The position numbers and the translations under genes were made by a program. From assembly GCA_038522735.1 (NCBI GenBank), contig JBCBJX010000003.1, positions 23,816-87,815 of the forward strand: 64,000 bases of DNA, written 5' to 3'. Each line of letters starts with the position of its first letter. Positions within the stretch are counted from its first letter, which is position 1. This DNA is from JBCBJX01 sp038522735. GTDB lineage: Bacteria; Pseudomonadota; Alphaproteobacteria; Caulobacterales; Parvularculaceae. The notes below the pieces were generated by a model that searched no databases, had not been told where the DNA came from, and was given only the letters and a program-made list of their open reading frames with translations. Shown one piece after another: positions 41,195-50,762 of the stretch.

Positions 41195-43921
41195 ATGGAC
41201 GGATCGCCCCGCATCGATGAGGACCCCTCGCCCGAGGCCGCCCGCGCCCGCGCCGAAGCGCGCGCGGCGGAGACGCCGATGATGCGTCAGTTCTGGGAGG
41301 TGAAAGCCGACGCCGGCGACGCCCTTCTCTTCTTCCGTATGGGGGATTTCTACGAGCTTTTCTTCGAGGATGCGGTGAAAGCCGCCGCCGCCCTCGACAT
41401 CGCGCTGACGAAACGCGGCAAGCACCGGGGCGAAGACGTCGCCATGTGCGGCGTGCCCGTCCACGCCTATGAGCGCTATCTCGCGACATTGATCCGCAAG
41501 GGGTTCAAAGTTGCGATCTGCGAACAGATCGAGGACCCGGCTGAGGCCAAGAAACGCGGGGCGAAGTCCGTCGTCGCGCGCGGCGTCGTGCGGCGGGTGA
41601 CGCCCGGCACGCTGACGGAGGAGGCGCTTCTCGAAGCGCGGGCCTTCAACCATCTCGCCGTTCTCTCCGTCACCGGAAAAACTGCAGCCCTCGCCTGGGC
41701 GGACCTCTCCACTGGCGACCTCGCCGTGCGCGAGACAGGCGCTGACCGGCTCCCGGGCGATCTCGCCGAGATCGCCCCGCGCGAAATCGTGCTGCCGGAC
41801 GCCCTGCTTGAAGACCCGCTCTGGGGGACCGCGATCGACGGCGCGAACGCCGCGACGACGCCGCTCCCCGCCCAGCGCTTCGAGGCGGCGGGGGCGGAGC
41901 GCGTCCTGAAAGAAACGTTCGACGTCTCGACCCTGGACGGATACGGATCGTTCTCGAAGGCGGAAATCGCCGCCCTCGGCGCTCTCGTCGACTACGCGGT
42001 CCTGACCCAGGTCGAGGCGCGGCCGGCCTTCAAGGCGCCGAAGCGCGTCGCGACCGGCGCGGCGATGGCCATCGACGCGGCGACCCGCGCCTCCCTCGAG
42101 CTTGTCGCCGCCCGCGAAGGCGGGCGCGCCGGTTCGCTCCTCGCCGCCGTCGACCGCACGGTGACCGGGCCGGGCGCCCGGGAGCTCGCCGCGCGCATCG
42201 CCGCGCCGCTGACGGATGTTTCCGCAATCCGCTGCCGGCTCGACGCCGTCGAACGGTTCGTCGCCGATCGCGATCTGCGCGAGGGCGTCCGCGCCGGCCT
42301 TAAGGCGACGCCCGACGCTGCCCGCGCCCTCTCGCGTCTCGCCCTCGGCCGCGCCGGGCCGCGCGATCTTCTCGCGATCGCTGCGGCCGTCGCCGCCGCC
42401 GCGGATATCGCCGGGCGGTTGACGGACGCGGCGCAAAGCGCGCCGCTCGGCGACGCTCTCGACCTGGCGCTCGCCCGTCTCGCGCCGGGCGACGGCGTCG
42501 CTGATCTCCGCTGCGAGATCGACCGGGCGCTGACGGACGCGCCGCCGCTCCTCGCCCGCGACGGCGGCTTCGTTGCGGGCGGCTATGACGAGCGCCTCGA
42601 CGCCGCCCGGGCCCTCTCCGAAGACGCCCGTCGGGTGATCGCCGAGATGCAGGCTGCGCTCTCCGAAGAAACGAACGTGCGGACCCTGAAGATCAAGCAC
42701 AACAACATGCTCGGCTATTTCATCGAGGTCCCGGCTGCGGCGGGCAAGGCGCTCGCCGAACCGCCGCATTCGGAGCGGTTCATCCACCGCCAGACCATGG
42801 CGAACGCCATGCGGTTCACGACGCCGGAGCTCTCCGAGCTCGCCGGACGCATCGTCCGCGCCCGGGACGAGGCGCTGGCGCTGGAGCTGACGATTTTCGG
42901 GGCGCTGCGCGAGCGTGTGCTGGACGTGCGGGCCGATATCTCCGCTCTCGCCGAAGCCCTCGCCGAAATCGACTGCGTCGGGGGGCTTGCGGAGTATGCG
43001 GAGGAGCGCTCCTGCGTCCGGCCGGCGGTGGAGGAGGGGCTCGCCTTCAAGATCCGCGAGGGGCGCCATCCGGTGGTCGAGCAGGCGCTCGCGGGCGGCG
43101 CGCGGTTCTCGCCGAACGACTGCGTCCTCTCTTCGGGCGAGGAGGCGCGGCTGAAGCTCGTCACCGGCCCGAACATGGCGGGTAAATCGACCTATCTCCG
43201 CCAGAACGCGCTGATCGCCGTCCTCGCCCAGGCGGGCGCTTTCGTGCCCGCGGCGGCCGCGCGCATCGGCGTTGTCGATCGGCTGTTCTCGCGGGTCGGC
43301 GCGGCGGACGATCTCGCGCGGGGCCGCTCGACCTTCATGGTGGAGATGATCGAGACCGCCGCTATCCTCAATCAGGCGGGGCCGAAGTCCCTCGTCGTCC
43401 TCGACGAGATCGGCCGCGGCACGGCGACCTTTGACGGCCTCTCCATCGCCTGGGCGGCGCTCGAACATCTTCATGATGCGAACAAATGCCGGGGGCTCTT
43501 CGCGACGCACTATCACGAGCTGACGCAGCTCTCGGAACGCCTCGCCCGCCTCGACAACGTCTCCATGCGGGTGCGCGAATGGAAGGGCGAGATCGTCTTT
43601 CTCCACGAGGTCGCCGACGGCCCGGCGGATCGCTCCTACGGCGTCGCCGTCGCCCGCCTCGCCGGCGTGCCGGCGCGGGTGGTGAAACGCGCCGCGGCGG
43701 TCCTGAAAGATCTGGAGGCGGAAAGCGCCGGCGGCGGCGCCCTGCCGCTCTTCTCGGCCGGGTTCGCGGAAGCGGAGCCCGCCCCGAGCGAGCCCTCGGA
43801 CGTCGAGCGACGCCTCGCCTCCCTCGACGTGGACGGACTGTCGCCGCGCGAGGCGCTGGAGGCGCTCTATGAGTTGAAAGCCGCGTTGGAGACGGGAGAA
43901 GAGGGTTCATGGCCCTCCTGA
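41195..43921 (+). CDS. mutS: DNA mismatch repair protein MutS
   Basis: MutS recognises mispaired bases and starts mismatch repair. The 908-residue length is slightly longer than the E. coli protein. The mismatch-reading FxE is in FFRMGDFYELFFEDA (residues about 45-59); Walker A is TGPNMAGKSTYL at about 657, Walker B is VVLDEIGRGTATFDGLSIAW, and FATHYHELTQLSERL follows. The C-terminus carries a short helix-rich region (LDGLSPREALEALYELK-like) used for tetramer contact. It overlaps murJ by 13 bases. Confidence 0.97.
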   Translation: MDGSPRIDEDPSPEAARARAEARAAETPMMRQFWEVKADAGDALLFFRMGDFYELFFEDAVKAAAALDIALTKRGKHRGEDVAMCGVPVHAYERYLATLIRKGFKVAICEQIEDPAEAKKRGAKSVVARGVVRRVTPGTLTEEALLEARAFNHLAVLSVTGKTAALAWADLSTGDLAVRETGADRLPGDLAEIAPREIVLPDALLEDPLWGTAIDGANAATTPLPAQRFEAAGAERVLKETFDVSTLDGYGSFSKAEIAALGALVDYAVLTQVEARPAFKAPKRVATGAAMAIDAATRASLELVAAREGGRAGSLLAAVDRTVTGPGARELAARIAAPLTDVSAIRCRLDAVERFVADRDLREGVRAGLKATPDAARALSRLALGRAGPRDLLAIAAAVAAAADIAGRLTDAAQSAPLGDALDLALARLAPGDGVADLRCEIDRALTDAPPLLARDGGFVAGGYDERLDAARALSEDARRVIAEMQAALSEETNVRTLKIKHNNMLGYFIEVPAAAGKALAEPPHSERFIHRQTMANAMRFTTPELSELAGRIVRARDEALALELTIFGALRERVLDVRADISALAEALAEIDCVGGLAEYAEERSCVRPAVEEGLAFKIREGRHPVVEQALAGGARFSPNDCVLSSGEEARLKLVTGPNMAGKSTYLRQNALIAVLAQAGAFVPAAAARIGVVDRLFSRVGAADDLARGRSTFMVEMIETAAILNQAGPKSLVVLDEIGRGTATFDGLSIAWAALEHLHDANKCRGLFATHYHELTQLSERLARLDNVSMRVREWKGEIVFLHEVADGPADRSYGVAVARLAGVPARVVKRAAAVLKDLEAESAGGGALPLFSAGFAEAEPAPSEPSDVERRLASLDVDGLSPREALEALYELKAALETGEEGSWPS

Positions 43922-45507
43922 AGTCCCTCGCCACGGTCTCCGGGCTCACCATGTCGAGCCGGGTGCTCGGTTTCGCGCGACAGGTGCTGGCGACAGGCGT
44001 GATCGGCGCCGGCGGCTCGCCGGTGGCGGACGCGTTCTGGGCGGCGTTCCGCTTGCCGAACCTGTTCCGCCGGCTCCTCGCCGAAGGCGCCTTTCAGGCG
44101 GCGTTCATCCCGCTCTTTCAGGCCGCCCGGGTCGAGGGCGGCGACGGTTCGGCGAAGCGGTATGCGGAGGAGATCCTGTCGGCGCTCGTCGTCGCGCTCA
44201 GCGTCCTCATCGCGCTGGTGCAGGTCTTCACGCCGGCGTTCGTGACGCTGCTCGCGGGCGGGTTCGCCGACGAGCCGGAGAAGTTCGATCTCGCCGTCCT
44301 CTATACGCGGATCATGTTTCCCTATCTCGCCTTCATGTCGGGGGTGGGGCTCCTGTCAGGGGTCCTCAACTCCCTCGGCCGGTTCGCGGTGGCGGCGGGG
44401 GCGCCGCTTCTCCTCAACATCCTGATGATCGGGGCGGTGCTGTTCGTCGCCGGCGACGGTCCGGAAGCCGCCGGGAGCGCGCTTTCCTGGGCGGTCGCGG
44501 CGGCGGGCGTCGCGCAGCTCGCCGCGCTCTACTGGGGCGCCGCGCGGGCGGGATACGCCGTCAGGCCGCGGCTGCCGCGGCTCACCCCGGGCGTGAAGCG
44601 CCTCCTCGTCCTCGGCGCGCCCGGGTTTCTCGCGGCGGGGTCGGCGCAGATCAATCTCATCGTCGGGACCAATATCGCGAGCCGCGAATCAGGTGCCGTC
44701 AGCTGGCTGATGAACGCCGATCAGCTGCACCAGCTGCCCGTCTCCCTCATCGGCATCGGCCTCGGGATCGTCCTTCTCCCGACGCTCTCGGCGCGGGTGA
44801 AAACGGGCGACGAGGCGGGCGCCCGGCGGGCCCTCAACCGGGCTGTCGAGCTCTCGCTCCTCCTTGCTCTGCCGGCGACGGTCGCGCTCGTCCTCATGGG
44901 GCCGCTCCTCTGCGACGCGCTCTTCCGGGATTTTGCGGGCGACGCCCTCGCCCTCGTCGGCGCCGGCGGCTCGGCTTTCACCGAGGACGACGCGCTGCGG
45001 ACTGGGGCCGCGCTCGCCTGGTTCGCGGTCGGGCTCCCCGCCTTCATCGCCCAGAAGGTCTTCTCGCCCGCCTTCTTCGCGCGGGAGGACACGACGACGC
45101 CGATGGTCTTCGCCCTCGTCGGGATCGCCGCCAATATCTTCATCTCCGTGGGCGGATTTCCGTTCGTCGGCTTCTATTCGGTCGCCATCGGCACCTCGGT
45201 CGCGGCGATCCTGCAGGCGCTCCTCCTCTGGCGGACGGCGGCGCGACGGCGCCATTTCGAGGCCGACGCGCGCCTGAAAGCCCGCTGGGCGCGCATCGTC
45301 GCGGCGACGCTTCTCATGGGCGGCGCGCTCTGGGGGGCGCTGCAGGTCGAGCCGCAGATGACGGCGGTCCTCTTCGAGCAGTCCTGGCTGACGGCGATCG
45401 CCCTTTCCGTCGGCGGCCTCGCGGTCTATGCCGTCGCCTCCATTCTGACCGGCGCCGTCAGCGTCGACGACCTCAGGGCCGCGCTTCGCCGCGGCGCGCC
45501 GGCCTGA
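43909..45507 (+). CDS. murJ: Lipid II flippase MurJ
   Basis: MurJ moves lipid II across the inner membrane for wall synthesis. The 532-residue polytopic protein shows MALLKSLATVSGLTMSSRVL, FARQVLATGVIGAGGSPVAD-like start sequence, AFWAAFRLPNLFRRLLAEGA, FQAAFIPLF and VGTNIASRESGAVSWLMNAD. About 14 hydrophobic segments can be counted. The start overlaps the mutS end by 13 bases, which couples them, and trpS follows after 19 bases: mutS-murJ-trpS form one unit. Confidence 0.96.
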   Translation: MALLKSLATVSGLTMSSRVLGFARQVLATGVIGAGGSPVADAFWAAFRLPNLFRRLLAEGAFQAAFIPLFQAARVEGGDGSAKRYAEEILSALVVALSVLIALVQVFTPAFVTLLAGGFADEPEKFDLAVLYTRIMFPYLAFMSGVGLLSGVLNSLGRFAVAAGAPLLLNILMIGAVLFVAGDGPEAAGSALSWAVAAAGVAQLAALYWGAARAGYAVRPRLPRLTPGVKRLLVLGAPGFLAAGSAQINLIVGTNIASRESGAVSWLMNADQLHQLPVSLIGIGLGIVLLPTLSARVKTGDEAGARRALNRAVELSLLLALPATVALVLMGPLLCDALFRDFAGDALALVGAGGSAFTEDDALRTGAALAWFAVGLPAFIAQKVFSPAFFAREDTTTPMVFALVGIAANIFISVGGFPFVGFYSVAIGTSVAAILQALLLWRTAARRRHFEADARLKARWARIVAATLLMGGALWGALQVEPQMTAVLFEQSWLTAIALSVGGLAVYAVASILTGAVSVDDLRAALRRGAPA

Positions 45508-45526
45508 ACGACACGAACGGGACGAA

Positions 45527-46561
45527 ATGACAGACGATCAGCCCCCCGCCTATCAAGGCCCGAAACGCGTTCTCTCCGGCGTCCAGCCGACGGGCGCCCT
45601 CACCCTCGGCAACTATCTCGGCGCGATCCGCAAGTTCGTCGATCTGCAGGGCGACTGGGACTGCATCTATTTCATCGTCGATCTCCACGCGATCACGGTC
45701 TTTCAGGACCCGGACGAGCTGCGCCGCAACACCCGCGAGATCGCCGCGACCTACATCGCCTGCGGCGTCGATCCTGAACGCTCGATCATCTTCAACCAGG
45801 CGGCCGTGCGCGAGCACGCCGAGCTCGCGTGGATCCTCCAGTGCGTCGCGCGCATGGGGTGGCTGAACCGCATGACCCAGTTCAAGGAAAAGGCGGGCAA
45901 AGACAAAGAGCGCGCAAGCGTCGGGCTCTTCACCTATCCCGTCCTTCAGGCCGCGGACATTCTCCTCTACCGCGCGACCCACGTGCCGGTGGGCGAGGAC
46001 CAGAAGCAGCACCTTGAGCTCGCCCGCGACGTCGCCGCGAAGTTCAACCACGATTACGCAAAGCCGAACTTCTTCCCGCTACCGGAGCCGCTGATCGAGG
46101 GGCCAGGCGCGCGGATCATGTCGCTCCGGGACGGGACGGCGAAGATGTCGAAATCGGACCCGTCCGACATGTCGCGCATCAACCTCGTCGACGACGCCGG
46201 GACGATCGCGAAGAAGATCAAGAAGGCGAAGACCGACCCCGAACCCCTGCCGGAGACGGTCGAGGATCTCGAGCCCCGTCCGGAGGCGAACAATCTCGTC
46301 GGCATCTACGGCGCCCTTGCGGGCCTGACGAAGGCCGAGGTGCTCGCCGAGTTCGCCGGCCAGGGCTTCGGCGCCTTCAAGCCCGCCCTCGCGGACCTTG
46401 CGGTCGAAAAGCTCGGACCGATCACGGAAGAACTCGCCCGCATCCGCAAGGACGAAGCCGAAATCGACCGCATCCTCGCCGCCGGCGCGGAAAAAGCCCG
46501 CGCCATCGCCGCGCCTGTGCTCGCGGAGGTGAAGGAGACGGTGGGATTGTTGCAGGTCTAG
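45527..46561 (+). CDS. trpS: Tryptophanyl-tRNA synthetase
   Basis: Class I aminoacyl-tRNA synthetase, 344 residues, charging tRNA-Trp. The start KRVLSGVQPTGALTLGNYLG contains the HIGH-equivalent motif; the second motif is KMSKSDPSDMSRINL at about residues 206-210. YPVLQAADILLYRATHVPVG and EDQKQHLELARD are conserved. The gene ends directly in its terminator hairpin. Confidence 0.97.
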   Translation: MTDDQPPAYQGPKRVLSGVQPTGALTLGNYLGAIRKFVDLQGDWDCIYFIVDLHAITVFQDPDELRRNTREIAATYIACGVDPERSIIFNQAAVREHAELAWILQCVARMGWLNRMTQFKEKAGKDKERASVGLFTYPVLQAADILLYRATHVPVGEDQKQHLELARDVAAKFNHDYAKPNFFPLPEPLIEGPGARIMSLRDGTAKMSKSDPSDMSRINLVDDAGTIAKKIKKAKTDPEPLPETVEDLEPRPEANNLVGIYGALAGLTKAEVLAEFAGQGFGAFKPALADLAVEKLGPITEELARIRKDEAEIDRILAAGAEKARAIAAPVLAEVKETVGLLQV

Positions 46562-46592
46562 GACGGCGCCGAAGCGCCGTCCTCTTTATTCC
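46561..46592 (+). terminator. Intrinsic terminator of mutS-murJ-trpS
   Basis: GGACGGCGC, loop CGAA, then GCGCCGTCC makes a perfect 9-bp stem followed by TCTTTATT. The first base of the stem is the last base of the trpS stop codon. The tail also overlaps the convergent gene's end. Confidence 0.85.
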
Positions 46593-47347
46593 GCCGGTGC
46601 GAGCCCCGGCCCTTTCCGCCCCGAGGGCCTTTCAAGATCGCGGCCTATGAGGAGCGACCACCAGCGGTCCGAGCCGCCCGGAACGATTCCGGCCTCTTCG
46701 GGGAACTCCCGCGGGTTGCAGAACGTGCCCATCAGCATGTCGATCAACGGAAAATCGCAGTAGTTCCGTCCGTGCACGCCCCGCTCATGGTGCGCGGCGT
46801 GGGACTCCGGCCGGGCGATGATGTAGCCGAGCCAGCGCGGCGTTTTCAGATTGGCGTGCGTGAACATGGCGAGAAAGGTTGTCGCGAGGGTGACGACCAG
46901 CGCCGCCTCCGGCGCGACGCCCACGAACCCGACGAGCGCCAGACTTCCCAATAGCGTCCAACCCAGCATATCGAGCGGGTGGAAGAAAAACGCGCCGAAG
47001 ACGTCGATCCGTTCCGCGGAGTGGTGGGTCTGGTGGAAGTGCCGCCACAGGAACGGAACGCCGTGCAGCGTCCGGTGCCAAGCCCACATGCCCACCTCGA
47101 TCGCGAGAAAGCCGATCGCGACGCCAGGCCAGAAGCCGAGGGCCTCCACATTAAAAAGCTGGCGTTCCGCGAGCCAGCCGTCCCACAGGAACGGGGCGGT
47201 AAGGGCGATCGCAAAGTAGCCGGCTGTCATGAGAAGGCCTTTCAGCCGCCAGCCGCGCACGCGCGGCAGAACCCTTGCGGGCGCAAACGCGTCCAGAAGG
47301 GCGAACGCCGCGAACATCGCGGCGACGATTGTCAGTAGTCCTAGCAT
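46586..47347 (-). CDS. Sterol desaturase/fatty acid hydroxylase family protein
   Basis: A 253-residue membrane di-iron enzyme candidate. Membrane segments at about 1-22, 38-55, 70-88 and 128-165. The histidine clusters are His91-x3-His95 (WHRTLHG), RHFHQTHHSAER (103-109) and ESHAAHHERGVHG (183-192). Related proteins hydroxylate or desaturate lipids such as carotenoids, fatty acids or ornithine lipids; the substrate is open. It is divergent from a TetR regulator across 254 bases, which may control it. Confidence 0.9.
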   Translation of the reverse strand: MLGLLTIVAAMFAAFALLDAFAPARVLPRVRGWRLKGLLMTAGYFAIALTAPFLWDGWLAERQLFNVEALGFWPGVAIGFLAIEVGMWAWHRTLHGVPFLWRHFHQTHHSAERIDVFGAFFFHPLDMLGWTLLGSLALVGFVGVAPEAALVVTLATTFLAMFTHANLKTPRWLGYIIARPESHAAHHERGVHGRNYCDFPLIDMLMGTFCNPREFPEEAGIVPGGSDRWWSLLIGRDLERPSGRKGPGLAPAE

Positions 47348-47601
47348 ATTGGTTCTCCATCTCTCTCCAGTCCGCCGGGCGAGGTCTTGAGGCGCCCTGC
47401 GCCGTGCGGAGCAGGTGGAGTAGCGAACCGAGGGGGCGCCCGCCCACCGAGCGCGCGGTCAAGCGCGTCTAAAAAGCGGCGAGCCGGATTTACTTTTGTG
47501 TTTCAAACTGTTGGCTAGGGGGCGTCGCAGGCGACGCTCTCGTGCGGTATGGTTCGGCGACGGAAAACCACACCGCTGGTGCGGAAACCGGAAGACGCGC
47601 C

Positions 47602-48237
47602 ATGTCCAATACGCTGACAAAACCGACGCCGAAGGGTGCGCGCACGCGCGACCGCATCTTGGACATCGCCGAAGCCTCGGTGCTCGCGAAGGGATTCGCG
47701 GCGACCTCGATCGAAGAGATCATCGCTGAAGCAGAGATCACCAAGAGCGGCTTTTTCTATCACTTCCGGGACAAGACGCAGCTTGCACGGGCCCTGCTGC
47801 AGCGCTTTCTTCAAGCCGACGACGTTCTGCTCGATGATCTTTTCGCACGGGCGCGGGAGCTGACCGACGATCCGCTTCACGCCTATCTCGTCGGCTTTCG
47901 TCTCTTCGCCGAAGCGATGGAGGAGATGGAGGACGTCCATCCCGGCTGCATGGTCGCCGCCGTCGCCTATCAGGCCCGGCAGTTCGACGCCGAAGTCCGC
48001 ACGCTCGCCCGGGACGGCATGGTCAACTGGCGCCTGCGCTTTCGGGAGATGCTCGATGCGATCGCCGTCAAATATCCGCCCCATGAGGAGATCGACCTTG
48101 ACGCTCTCGCCGACCAGGCGAGCGTGCTCGTCGAAGGCGGCATTGTGCTCGCAAAGCTCTTCGAGGATCAGACCCTTCTCGCCGGCCAGATCCTTCTGCA
48201 CAGAACGTTTGTGAAGACGCTCTTCTCGCCGCGCTGA
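47602..48237 (+). CDS. TetR/AcrR-family transcriptional regulator
   Basis: A 211-residue regulator. The helix-turn-helix spans about 10-57 with ARTRDRILDIAEASVLAKGF, IEEIIAEAEITKSGFFYHFR and DKTQLARALLQRFL. The C-terminal half (HPGCMVAAVAYQARQFD) looks like the class with a ligand pocket near a Cys. ATG 47602 is used, after CCGGAAGAC; homology starts shortly after it. Located divergently from the sterol desaturase gene, a typical repressor-target layout. Confidence 0.9.
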   Translation: MSNTLTKPTPKGARTRDRILDIAEASVLAKGFAATSIEEIIAEAEITKSGFFYHFRDKTQLARALLQRFLQADDVLLDDLFARARELTDDPLHAYLVGFRLFAEAMEEMEDVHPGCMVAAVAYQARQFDAEVRTLARDGMVNWRLRFREMLDAIAVKYPPHEEIDLDALADQASVLVEGGIVLAKLFEDQTLLAGQILLHRTFVKTLFSPR

Positions 48238-48238
48238 C

Positions 48239-48679
48239 TCAGGCGTATCCGCCGAGGCGCGGTTCGACCCAGCCGAGGCGGGCGACGGGGCTTTCCAGAA
48301 GGGCGCGCTCATAGGCGCGTTCGGGAAAGTCCTTCGCGCCGATGGGCGAAGCGAGGACCGCGGCGCATCGCTCCGCAAGCGGCGCGTCGCCGAGGGCGGC
48401 GAGAAACTCCTCAATGCTCCGCAGGAAGAAGACCGTGATCGTGTGGTGGTAGCCGCCGTCGGCGGTGTTGGAGACGCCCGTCGCCTCGTTATAGAGCCGG
48501 ATGAGCCGGGGCGCGGTCTCCTCGGCTTCCTCCAGCGTCATGCGGCCGAGGAGCGCGACGGCGAATACGACGTGGGCGGCGTGGTTCCAGCGCGCCTTCG
48601 GCAGGGTGCGTTCGATGACCCCGTCGAGGATCGCGTCGCAGTCGGCGTCGCTCGGCGCCCGGTCGAAAACCCGTCTCAT
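48239..48679 (-). CDS. Conserved hypothetical protein with WNHxxH motif
   Basis: A 146-residue soluble, helix-rich protein. ARWNHAAHVVFAVALLGRMT and RLYNEATGVSNTADGGYHHT are the striking parts; the His/Trp/Tyr positions look like a conserved active-site or metal-site pattern of an unnamed family found near regulators. No function can be assigned. Its stop is one base away from the convergent TetR stop. No strong ribosome site is seen. Confidence 0.7.
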   Translation of the reverse strand: MRRVFDRAPSDADCDAILDGVIERTLPKARWNHAAHVVFAVALLGRMTLEEAEETAPRLIRLYNEATGVSNTADGGYHHTITVFFLRSIEEFLAALGDAPLAERCAAVLASPIGAKDFPERAYERALLESPVARLGWVEPRLGGYA

Positions 48680-48766
48680 TTCACCACCCCCGAAACATGC
48701 GCATAAGTTGTTTTGGAAATATAGAAATGAAAGTCTGGCCGGCCCGGCGCGCCCCGTAAAGGGGGG

Positions 48767-49663
48767 TCAGAAGGTGAGGGCGAAGGGTTCGAGCGCCGCG
48801 CCGGCCGCGGCGCGCTTCAAGCCCCTGGAGTTCCACGACAAAGCGATGCGCCCGCCGGCGTCGACGGCGATGACGCCGCCATCGCCTTTCAGGGCGGCGA
48901 CGTCCGCGAGCATGCCCGCGCAGGCGGCCGAGAGATCCTCCTTCGCATAGCGGACCCGGCTCGCAACGTCCTGGGCGCCGCCGGCGAGAATGAACGCCTC
49001 GCCGATGCCGGTGCACGAGGCGGCGACGTCGGCGTCCGCCCAGGTGCCGGCGCCGATGAGGGGCGTGTCGCCGACCCGGCCTTCCATCTTGCCGAAGACG
49101 CCGGCGGTGGAGGTCGCCGCCGCAAGGCGGCCCTCCCGGTCGAGAGCGACGGCGCCGACGGTGCCGTGGGCGATGTCCGTCGCCGTCATCTCCTCCGGGT
49201 CGACGCCGACGGGCGTGCGGTAATAGGCCTGCGGCTCGCCGACGAAGGGAAGGCCCTCGGCCCGGGCGAATTTCGCCGCGCCCTCGCCGGCGAGGAGGAC
49301 GTGGGGCGTTCCCTCCATCACCCGCCGCGCGGCGGCGACGGGGGAGACGAGATCGCGCACCGCGGCGACGCCGCCGCCCCGCCGTTTCGGGCCGTCCATG
49401 ATCGAGGCGTCAAGTTCGACGAAGCCCGAGCGGTTCGGCGCCCCGCCGCGTCCGGCGACATAGAGGCCGGAGGCTTCGAGCCCGGCGACGGCGTGCTCGA
49501 CCACGTCGAGAGCGCTCTCGCCGGCGTCGAGCCTGTCCCGGCACATGGTCGCGAGGGCGAGCATGTGGGCTTCGGTCTCGGCGTAATCGCGGCCGGGCCG
49601 CGGGCCCGCGCCGCCATGGAGGGCGATCGCGTAGCCGCCCGCCTCGAAGGTTTCGCCCATCAT
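48767..49663 (-). CDS. Isoaspartyl peptidase/L-asparaginase (Ntn hydrolase)
   Basis: A 298-residue threonine-type asparaginase precursor. YAIALHGGAGPRPGRDY is the family start; the self-cleavage site is AHGTVGAVALDREGRLAAAT, with Thr168 becoming the N-terminal nucleophile of the beta subunit. Later marks are TSTAGVFGKMEGRVGDTPLI and GAGTWADADVAASCTGIGE. The enzyme hydrolyses isoaspartyl dipeptides and asparagine, probably in the cytoplasm, as no signal peptide is seen. Confidence 0.93.
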   Translation of the reverse strand: MMGETFEAGGYAIALHGGAGPRPGRDYAETEAHMLALATMCRDRLDAGESALDVVEHAVAGLEASGLYVAGRGGAPNRSGFVELDASIMDGPKRRGGGVAAVRDLVSPVAAARRVMEGTPHVLLAGEGAAKFARAEGLPFVGEPQAYYRTPVGVDPEEMTATDIAHGTVGAVALDREGRLAAATSTAGVFGKMEGRVGDTPLIGAGTWADADVAASCTGIGEAFILAGGAQDVASRVRYAKEDLSAACAGMLADVAALKGDGGVIAVDAGGRIALSWNSRGLKRAAAGAALEPFALTF

Positions 49664-49734
49664 CGGCCTCCGTCCATCTGACTTTTCGACCGCGAGCCTA
49701 TAGCGTCCGCGCTCCGCATCCAGAGAGCCCTTCC

Positions 49735-50685
49735 ATGTCCGCCGCCGCGCCCGCGAAACGATCCGCCGCCCGCCTCGCGCGCATCTGGGCCGCCGCGCCG
49801 GCGAACGCCCGGGGCGCGGCGTGGCTCTTCATCGCCGCCATGGCGGTGACGGTGATGTTCGTCGGGGTGAAGCTGATCGACGGCGACCTGAACGCCATGC
49901 AGGTGACGTTCCTGCGCGCCGCCGCCGGGGCGCTCCTTCTCGCGCCGCTTTATCTGCGGCGCGATCCCATGCGGCTTTTGAGGCCGAAACGTCCGTGGGC
50001 GGTCCTCTCCCGCTCGGTGACGGCGACCATCGCGATCACGCTCGCCTACGTCTCCCTCTCGCGGCTGCCGCTCGCGGACGCTCAGGCGCTCTCTTTCGCC
50101 AACACGCTCTTCCTCGTGCCGATCGCGGCGATCTTCCTCGGGGAGAACGTGGGCGTGCGGCGCTGGTCGGCGGCGGGGGCGGGGTTCCTCGGCGTCCTGA
50201 TCATGCTGCGGCCGACGGGGGCGGTGAATGTCGGCGCCCTCGCCGCCGTCGGCGGGGCGTTCATGATGGCGATCACCATCGCCCAGGTGAAGGCGCTGTC
50301 GCGCGACCACGCCGCAAACGACGTCTATTACTGGGGGCTCTCGCTGATGGCGCTCCTCGCCCTGCCGCCGGCGCTGTTCGTCTGGCGCGCGCCGCAGGCG
50401 GAGCATCTCCTCCCCCTCGCCATGGTCGTCCTCGGCGGGGCGCTCTCGCAGTTCTGCTATGTGCGCGCCTATTCGATCGCCGAGGCGGGGGCGATCGCGC
50501 CGGTCGAATACACCCGCCTCGTCCTCGCGGCGATCGTCGGCACCCTGTTTTTCTCAGAAGCGCCCGACGGCCTCGCCTATGCGGGCGCGATCCTCATCGT
50601 CATGGCGACCCTCTACATCACCATCCGCGAGGCGCAGCTGGGGCTGAAGGCGCGCGCGGAGGAGACGGCGCGAAGCGTGCGGTAA
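49735..50685 (+). CDS. EamA/DMT-superfamily transporter
   Basis: A 316-residue membrane protein with ten predicted helices in two EamA repeats. MAVTVMFVGVKLIDGDLNAM and RAAAGALLLAPLYLRRD begin the first repeat; LADAQALSFANTLFLVPIAA and GAIAPVEYTRLVLAAIVG are typical helix ends. The C-terminus is basic and cytosolic. Family members export or import metabolites; the substrate cannot be told. It is divergent from the asparaginase gene with 71 bases between. Confidence 0.9.
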   Translation: MSAAAPAKRSAARLARIWAAAPANARGAAWLFIAAMAVTVMFVGVKLIDGDLNAMQVTFLRAAAGALLLAPLYLRRDPMRLLRPKRPWAVLSRSVTATIAITLAYVSLSRLPLADAQALSFANTLFLVPIAAIFLGENVGVRRWSAAGAGFLGVLIMLRPTGAVNVGALAAVGGAFMMAITIAQVKALSRDHAANDVYYWGLSLMALLALPPALFVWRAPQAEHLLPLAMVVLGGALSQFCYVRAYSIAEAGAIAPVEYTRLVLAAIVGTLFFSEAPDGLAYAGAILIVMATLYITIREAQLGLKARAEETARSVR

Positions 50686-50762
50686 AGGGCGATGCAATTT
50701 GCCGACAATCGAAAGGTAGGCCATCCTTCGAGCTCATCCTTCCGGCAACGAGGGAGGCGTCG

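Noticed and set aside
41042..43606. 854-codon minus-strand open frame opposite mutS
   Set aside because: Pure shadow: MutS is unmistakable on the plus strand, and the antisense product is Arg/Gly/Asp low-complexity.
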